From: Saccharothrix violaceirubra
Lineage (GTDB): Bacteria; Actinomycetota; Actinomycetes; Mycobacteriales; Pseudonocardiaceae
Direction: 5' to 3'
NCBI RefSeq assembly: GCF_014203755.1
Contig: NZ_JACHJS010000001.1
Coordinates: 5,022,001-5,086,000, forward strand
Length of the DNA: 64,000 bases
Positions 60,920 to 64,000 of this stretch are shown one piece after another. A program made the translations under genes and the position numbers. The notes below the pieces were generated by a model. That model searched no databases and was not told where the DNA came from. It saw only the letters and a list, made by a program, of their open reading frames with translations. Within the stretch, counting starts at the first letter, position 1; every line of letters starts with the position of its first letter.

Positions 60920-60944
60920 AAAGTGCTCATCAACCGAGCACTTT
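60920..60944. promoter_or_regulatory. Perfect 9-bp palindromic operator candidate
   Basis: AAAGTGCTC and GAGCACTTT separated by 7 nt, in the 91-nt gap between the divergent VOC and WYL-regulator genes, 20 nt before the regulator ATG. A site of this type usually binds the adjacent regulator and controls both directions. Confidence 0.65.
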
Positions 60945-60964
60945 GGCAGAGAATCCGGACCCAG

Positions 60965-61930
60965 ATGCGCGCCGACCGGCTGGTAGCGGCACTTCTCCTC
61001 CTGCAATCACGCCATCGGGTGACGGCGGCGGACCTGGCGACCGAGTTGGAGGTGTCCGTCGCGACCGCCCGCCGGGACCTGGAGGCGCTCTCGGCGGCGG
61101 GCATCCCGGTGTACCCGCAGCCGGGGCGTGGCGGCGGCTGGTCGCTGGTCGGCGGTGCGCGCACGGACCTGAGCGGGTTGTCCGCGCCCGAGGCCCAGGC
61201 GTTGTTCCTGCTGGTCGGACCGGCGGCGGCGGTGTCGAACGAGGCCAAGGCGGCGTTGCGCAAGCTGCTGCGCGCCCTGCCCCAGGGATTCCGGGCGGAC
61301 GCCGCGGCAGCCGCCGACGCGCTGCTGATCGACCCCGCGCGCTGGGGCGACCGCGAGCCGACCAGGCCCGAGGTCGTCACGCTCCTGCAGCGCGCGGTGA
61401 TCCGGCGGCGGCGGGTCGTACTGAGCTATTCGGGCCGGTCGGGCACGCCGTCGCGCCGCCCGGTCGACCCGTGGGGTCTGGTCGACAAGGACGAGACCTG
61501 GTACCTGCTCGCGGGCACCGACGACGGGCCGCGCACGTTCCGCGTCGACCGGATCTCGGCCGCCGAGGAGACCGACGAGCCCGCGCCCCGGCCGGACGAC
61601 TTCGTGCTCGCCCGCGAGTGGGAGCGGATCGTGGGCGAGATCGAGTCCCGTCGGTCGCGCACCGGTGCCACGGTGCTCGTGGACGCGCGGTACGTGTCCG
61701 TGCTGCGGTCGCACTTCGGCCGGCACTGCGCGGTCGAGGCCGAACTGCCCGACGGCCGGGCGCGGGTCCGGGTGGCCGCGCCGACCCCGCTGGACATCGC
61801 CCGCAACCTGGCCGGGTGGGGCGCCGGTGTCGAGGTCGTCGAACCCGATTCCGTACGCGCCGAACTGGCCCGTATCGGCACCGAACTCCTCGACCGCTAT
61901 CAGCTCGAAAAACGACCGGAATACTCATAG
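60965..61930 (+). CDS. WYL-domain transcriptional regulator (YafY/DeoR-like)
   Basis: 321 residues. N-terminal HTH (about 1-60): MRADRLVAALLLLQSRHRVT, ADLATELEVSVATARRDLEAL. WYL core about 155-200 (PWGLVDKDETWYLLAG, RTFRVDRIS), then the C-terminal extension domain. WYL domains sense ligands. Likely controls itself and the divergent VOC/hydrolase genes. ATG 60965. Confidence 0.92.
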   Translation: MRADRLVAALLLLQSRHRVTAADLATELEVSVATARRDLEALSAAGIPVYPQPGRGGGWSLVGGARTDLSGLSAPEAQALFLLVGPAAAVSNEAKAALRKLLRALPQGFRADAAAAADALLIDPARWGDREPTRPEVVTLLQRAVIRRRRVVLSYSGRSGTPSRRPVDPWGLVDKDETWYLLAGTDDGPRTFRVDRISAAEETDEPAPRPDDFVLAREWERIVGEIESRRSRTGATVLVDARYVSVLRSHFGRHCAVEAELPDGRARVRVAAPTPLDIARNLAGWGAGVEVVEPDSVRAELARIGTELLDRYQLEKRPEYS

Positions 61931-61952
61931 GATAGAACCGGGGAAATCGCCT

Positions 61953-61971
61953 CGATAAGAAGCGGTTATCG
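61953..61971. promoter_or_regulatory. Inverted repeat upstream of the aldehyde dehydrogenase operon
   Basis: CGATAA and TTATCG with a 7-nt spacer, followed by CTTTT. It lies 22 nt after the WYL gene and about 80 nt before the GTG at 62053. Operator or weak terminator cannot be decided. Confidence 0.3.
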
Positions 61972-62052
61972 CTTTTCCATTGCTCCTTTCGCCGACGCGC
62001 GAATAGGCTGGCCGCAAGCGTCAGACCAGCGACTTCGAGCGAAGGGGGCGAC

Positions 62053-63633
62053 GTGAGGTTCGGCCTATACCCGGCTTACATCGGCGGCCGGGACGTCTTC
62101 GGCGACAACGTCCGGTACGTCCACACGATCTCCGCCCGAGCGCTGCTGACGGATACTTTTCCGGCGCTGCGCGCGAAACAGGATCTCGATCGCGGGCTCG
62201 TCACGCCCGACGAGGTCGGCGACATCGCCGTCGGCGCGTGCGTCGTCGCCGACGACCTCCTGGCCGACGCCGCCCTCGAAGCCGCCGCCGGTGCACAGCC
62301 GGCCTGGGCGCGCGTGCCGGTCGGGGAGCGCGTCGAGATCGGCCTCCGGATCGCCCGGCGGATCCTGGAGCACCTGGACCCGCTCGTGGAGATCCTGGTC
62401 GAGGAGGGCGTGCCGCGGTCGGCGGCGCTGGGCATGGTCGGCGGCATCCCGCACACGAGCTGGAGCGCCGAGACCATCCGGTGGTGCGCCGAGCAGCTCG
62501 AGGTCCGCCGCTCCGACGGCAACCGGGACATGATCCTGCGCCGGCTCGCCGACGGCGTCGTCTGCATCAACCCGCCGCAGAACGCGGCCACGCCCAACGC
62601 GCTCAACGGCCTCATCGCGCTGCTGTCCGGCAACACGGTCGTCGTCCGCGCGCCGCGCGGCGTGGCGTTGAGCTGTATGTACGCGATGCGCGAAGTGGTC
62701 GCGCCAGTGCTGGAGGAGTTCGGGGCACCGCCCGGCACGCTCAACGCGTTCTGCGGTGCGCCCTCCCTCGACAAGTGGCTGGCCAGCGAGCACGTGGACG
62801 ACGTCCTGTACTTCGGCGGCAGCCGCAAGGGCCTGGAGTTCGAGCGCGATGCCATCGCGGCCGGCAAGAAGCCGATCCTGGAGCTGGCCGGCAACGACTG
62901 CTGCGTGGTGTGGCACGACGCCGACCTGGACGCGGCCGTCGAGACGATCACCCAGTTCTTCCTCAACTCCGGCCAGATCTGCAACGTGCCCAACCAGGTC
63001 GTGGCGCACCCGGCGATCGCCGACGAGCTGATCCGGCGACTGGTCGAGGCGACGCGGGTGATCACGCCCGGCTTCCCCGAGGACCCGGACGTGGTGCTCA
63101 CGCCCGTACTGGGCGCGGACTGGTTCACCGGCTGCCTGGCCGAGGCCCTGACCAAGGGCGCGCGGCTCGTGCACGGCGGACGGCGGCTGGAGGTCGACGG
63201 CACACCGTCGGACACCGGGTACTTCGTCGAGCCCACGATCGTGCGGATCGACGGCCTGCGGGACGCGCGGTCGCTGTCGGTCGTGCGCGACGAGACGTTC
63301 TTCCCGCTGCTGCCGGTCATCGTGCCGGAAGCCGCGTCGGACGAGGACCTCCTGGAGGAGGTGCTGGAGTTCGTCGACGGCAACGCCTACGGCCTGCGCA
63401 ACTCGTTCTGGTCGACCGGGCAGGCGGCGATCGACCGGTTCCTGGCGGCCACGCGCAACGGCGGCAACCTGCGCGTCAACGACTCGCACTCCGGCTTCCT
63501 GCCGTTCCTGCCCAACCAGGGCGGTCCGGGGCTGACCGGCGGCGTGTTCGGCGAGGCCAGCCATCCCATGCTGCGGACCACCCACTACCAGGCCGTCAGC
63601 GTGCTGCGGCCGTCCTCCGAGGAGGGGCGATGA
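62053..63633 (+). CDS. Aldehyde dehydrogenase family protein
   Basis: 526 residues. Catalytic Glu in ILELAGNDCC and Cys in NSGQICNVPNQ; cofactor region GNTVVVRAPRG and FGGSRKGLEFE. The N-terminal ~45 residues (FGLYPAYIGGRDVFGDNVRY) are an addition not typical of the family. NAD(P)-dependent oxidation of an aldehyde or acyl-transfer. GTG 62053 follows GAAGGGGGCGAC. It overlaps the next gene by ATGA, so it is probably the first gene of a biosynthetic operon that continues to the right. Confidence 0.9.
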   Translation: MRFGLYPAYIGGRDVFGDNVRYVHTISARALLTDTFPALRAKQDLDRGLVTPDEVGDIAVGACVVADDLLADAALEAAAGAQPAWARVPVGERVEIGLRIARRILEHLDPLVEILVEEGVPRSAALGMVGGIPHTSWSAETIRWCAEQLEVRRSDGNRDMILRRLADGVVCINPPQNAATPNALNGLIALLSGNTVVVRAPRGVALSCMYAMREVVAPVLEEFGAPPGTLNAFCGAPSLDKWLASEHVDDVLYFGGSRKGLEFERDAIAAGKKPILELAGNDCCVVWHDADLDAAVETITQFFLNSGQICNVPNQVVAHPAIADELIRRLVEATRVITPGFPEDPDVVLTPVLGADWFTGCLAEALTKGARLVHGGRRLEVDGTPSDTGYFVEPTIVRIDGLRDARSLSVVRDETFFPLLPVIVPEAASDEDLLEEVLEFVDGNAYGLRNSFWSTGQAAIDRFLAATRNGGNLRVNDSHSGFLPFLPNQGGPGLTGGVFGEASHPMLRTTHYQAVSVLRPSSEEGR

Positions 63634-64000
63634 CCACCCGGACGCTGCGGGCCGAGGTGCCCGCCACGGCCGCCGAGGTCGTCGCGTTCCTCGAACGCGA
63701 CACCGACTTCCCCACCTACGCGCCCGACCTGGTGTCGGTGAGCGGGCGGGGCGAGTGGGTGCTGGCCTTCCGGGGCGGCACGGCGACGTGGACGCAGGCC
63801 GTCCGCCGGTCGGCCGATCACCCGGACCGGTTGGAGTTCCTCCAGATCGAGGGGGACTTCCAACGACTGATGGGCTCCTGGACCGCGACCGACCTGCCCG
63901 AGGGCGGCAGCGAGGTCGAGTACCGGGTGGACTACGGCACGAGCGTCCCGCACCTGGCGGGCGCGATCGACTCGGCGGTCGGCCGGGTCCTGGTCCGCAC
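63630..64000 (+). CDS. SRPBCC-family cyclase/aromatase-like protein, partial
   Basis: First 123 codons visible; the gene runs past the right edge. START/polyketide-cyclase-like pattern: TTRTLRAEVPATAAEVVAFL, an acidic YAPDLVSV strand, FLQIEGDFQRLMGSW and VEYRVDYGTSVPHL. Members include polyketide aromatases/cyclases and lipid-binding proteins. Coupled to the aldehyde dehydrogenase gene by ATGA. Without the rest of the operon its substrate is open. Confidence 0.82.
   Translation, partial: MTTRTLRAEVPATAAEVVAFLERDTDFPTYAPDLVSVSGRGEWVLAFRGGTATWTQAVRRSADHPDRLEFLQIEGDFQRLMGSWTATDLPEGGSEVEYRVDYGTSVPHLAGAIDSAVGRVLVR

Noticed and set aside
1..64000. CRISPR arrays, tRNA, rRNA or complete insertion sequences
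   Set aside because: I saw no regularly spaced repeats of CRISPR size, no tRNA-like cloverleaf and no transposase or integrase; a covariance-model scan was not possible here.

Overview
This is a high-GC (about 73% by eye) actinobacterial chromosome segment. Dense GTG/ATG-overlapping operons, Streptomyces-type secondary metabolism genes, an AfsR-type regulator and a recurring palindrome (GTCCAyNGTGGAC) point to the Pseudonocardiales (Saccharothrix/Actinosynnema/Lentzea-like). That placement is inference. I see no rRNA, tRNA or CRISPR array.

Layout. (A) 1-20154 is a hybrid pathway on two divergent operons. Leftward: FabG, KASIII, a free ACP, the SbnA/SbnB pair for L-2,3-diaminopropionate (Dap), MbtH, and an NRPS that runs off the left edge. 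Rightward: a stand-alone condensation protein, an AT-ACP protein, a FabL-like-ER/KS/half-CLF fusion, a KR-DH protein, a P450, a 47-codon ORF and a second KR-DH-like protein. The rightward set resembles a taken-apart PUFA-type synthase. It probably makes an acyl chain that the free C domain could pass to the Dap-using NRPS. (B) 20334-33122 holds a secreted spherulin-4 glycosidase-like protein, an AfsR-like regulator, a P450 plus LUD protein, and an oligopeptide-type ABC importer coupled to a glutathionyl-hydroquinone-reductase-like enzyme. (C) 33352-36510 is a lower-GC island with gene fragments (GntR/UTRA, DUF3631), a Fic-like protein without a Fic motif, a small HTH protein and an integrative-element-type protein: a decayed mobile element.

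(D) 36773-45853 is one leftward operon of twelve genes, nearly all overlapping. It runs from a sugar-phosphate cyclase of the 2-epi-5-epi-valiolone synthase type through four cupin proteins, a zinc alcohol dehydrogenase, an SDR, a small ORF and a VOC protein (ValD/CetB-like epimerase candidate) to a UbiA prenyltransferase, a Pyr4-like membrane terpene cyclase and an FAD monooxygenase. Read together it predicts a C7-cyclitol/terpenoid hybrid, a combination I do not recognise from any described pathway and the best candidate for a new system here. A tetO-like palindrome lies upstream of its first gene.

(E) 46953-54142 carries a NarL/LuxR two-component pair, a secreted animal-type heme peroxidase, a small secreted protein, and an amidase locus (MarR, AmiC-like sensor, AmiE) with a palindromic operator on the amidase promoter. 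(F) 54348-59583 is an OleA/OleC/OleD-type set interleaved with a GT2 glycosyltransferase and a P450, suggesting a tailored beta-lactone or head-to-head lipid product. (G) 59627-61930 has an alpha/beta hydrolase, a VOC protein and a WYL regulator with a perfect operator-like palindrome. (H) 62053-64000 starts another operon (aldehyde dehydrogenase plus an SRPBCC cyclase/aromatase-like protein) that leaves the window.
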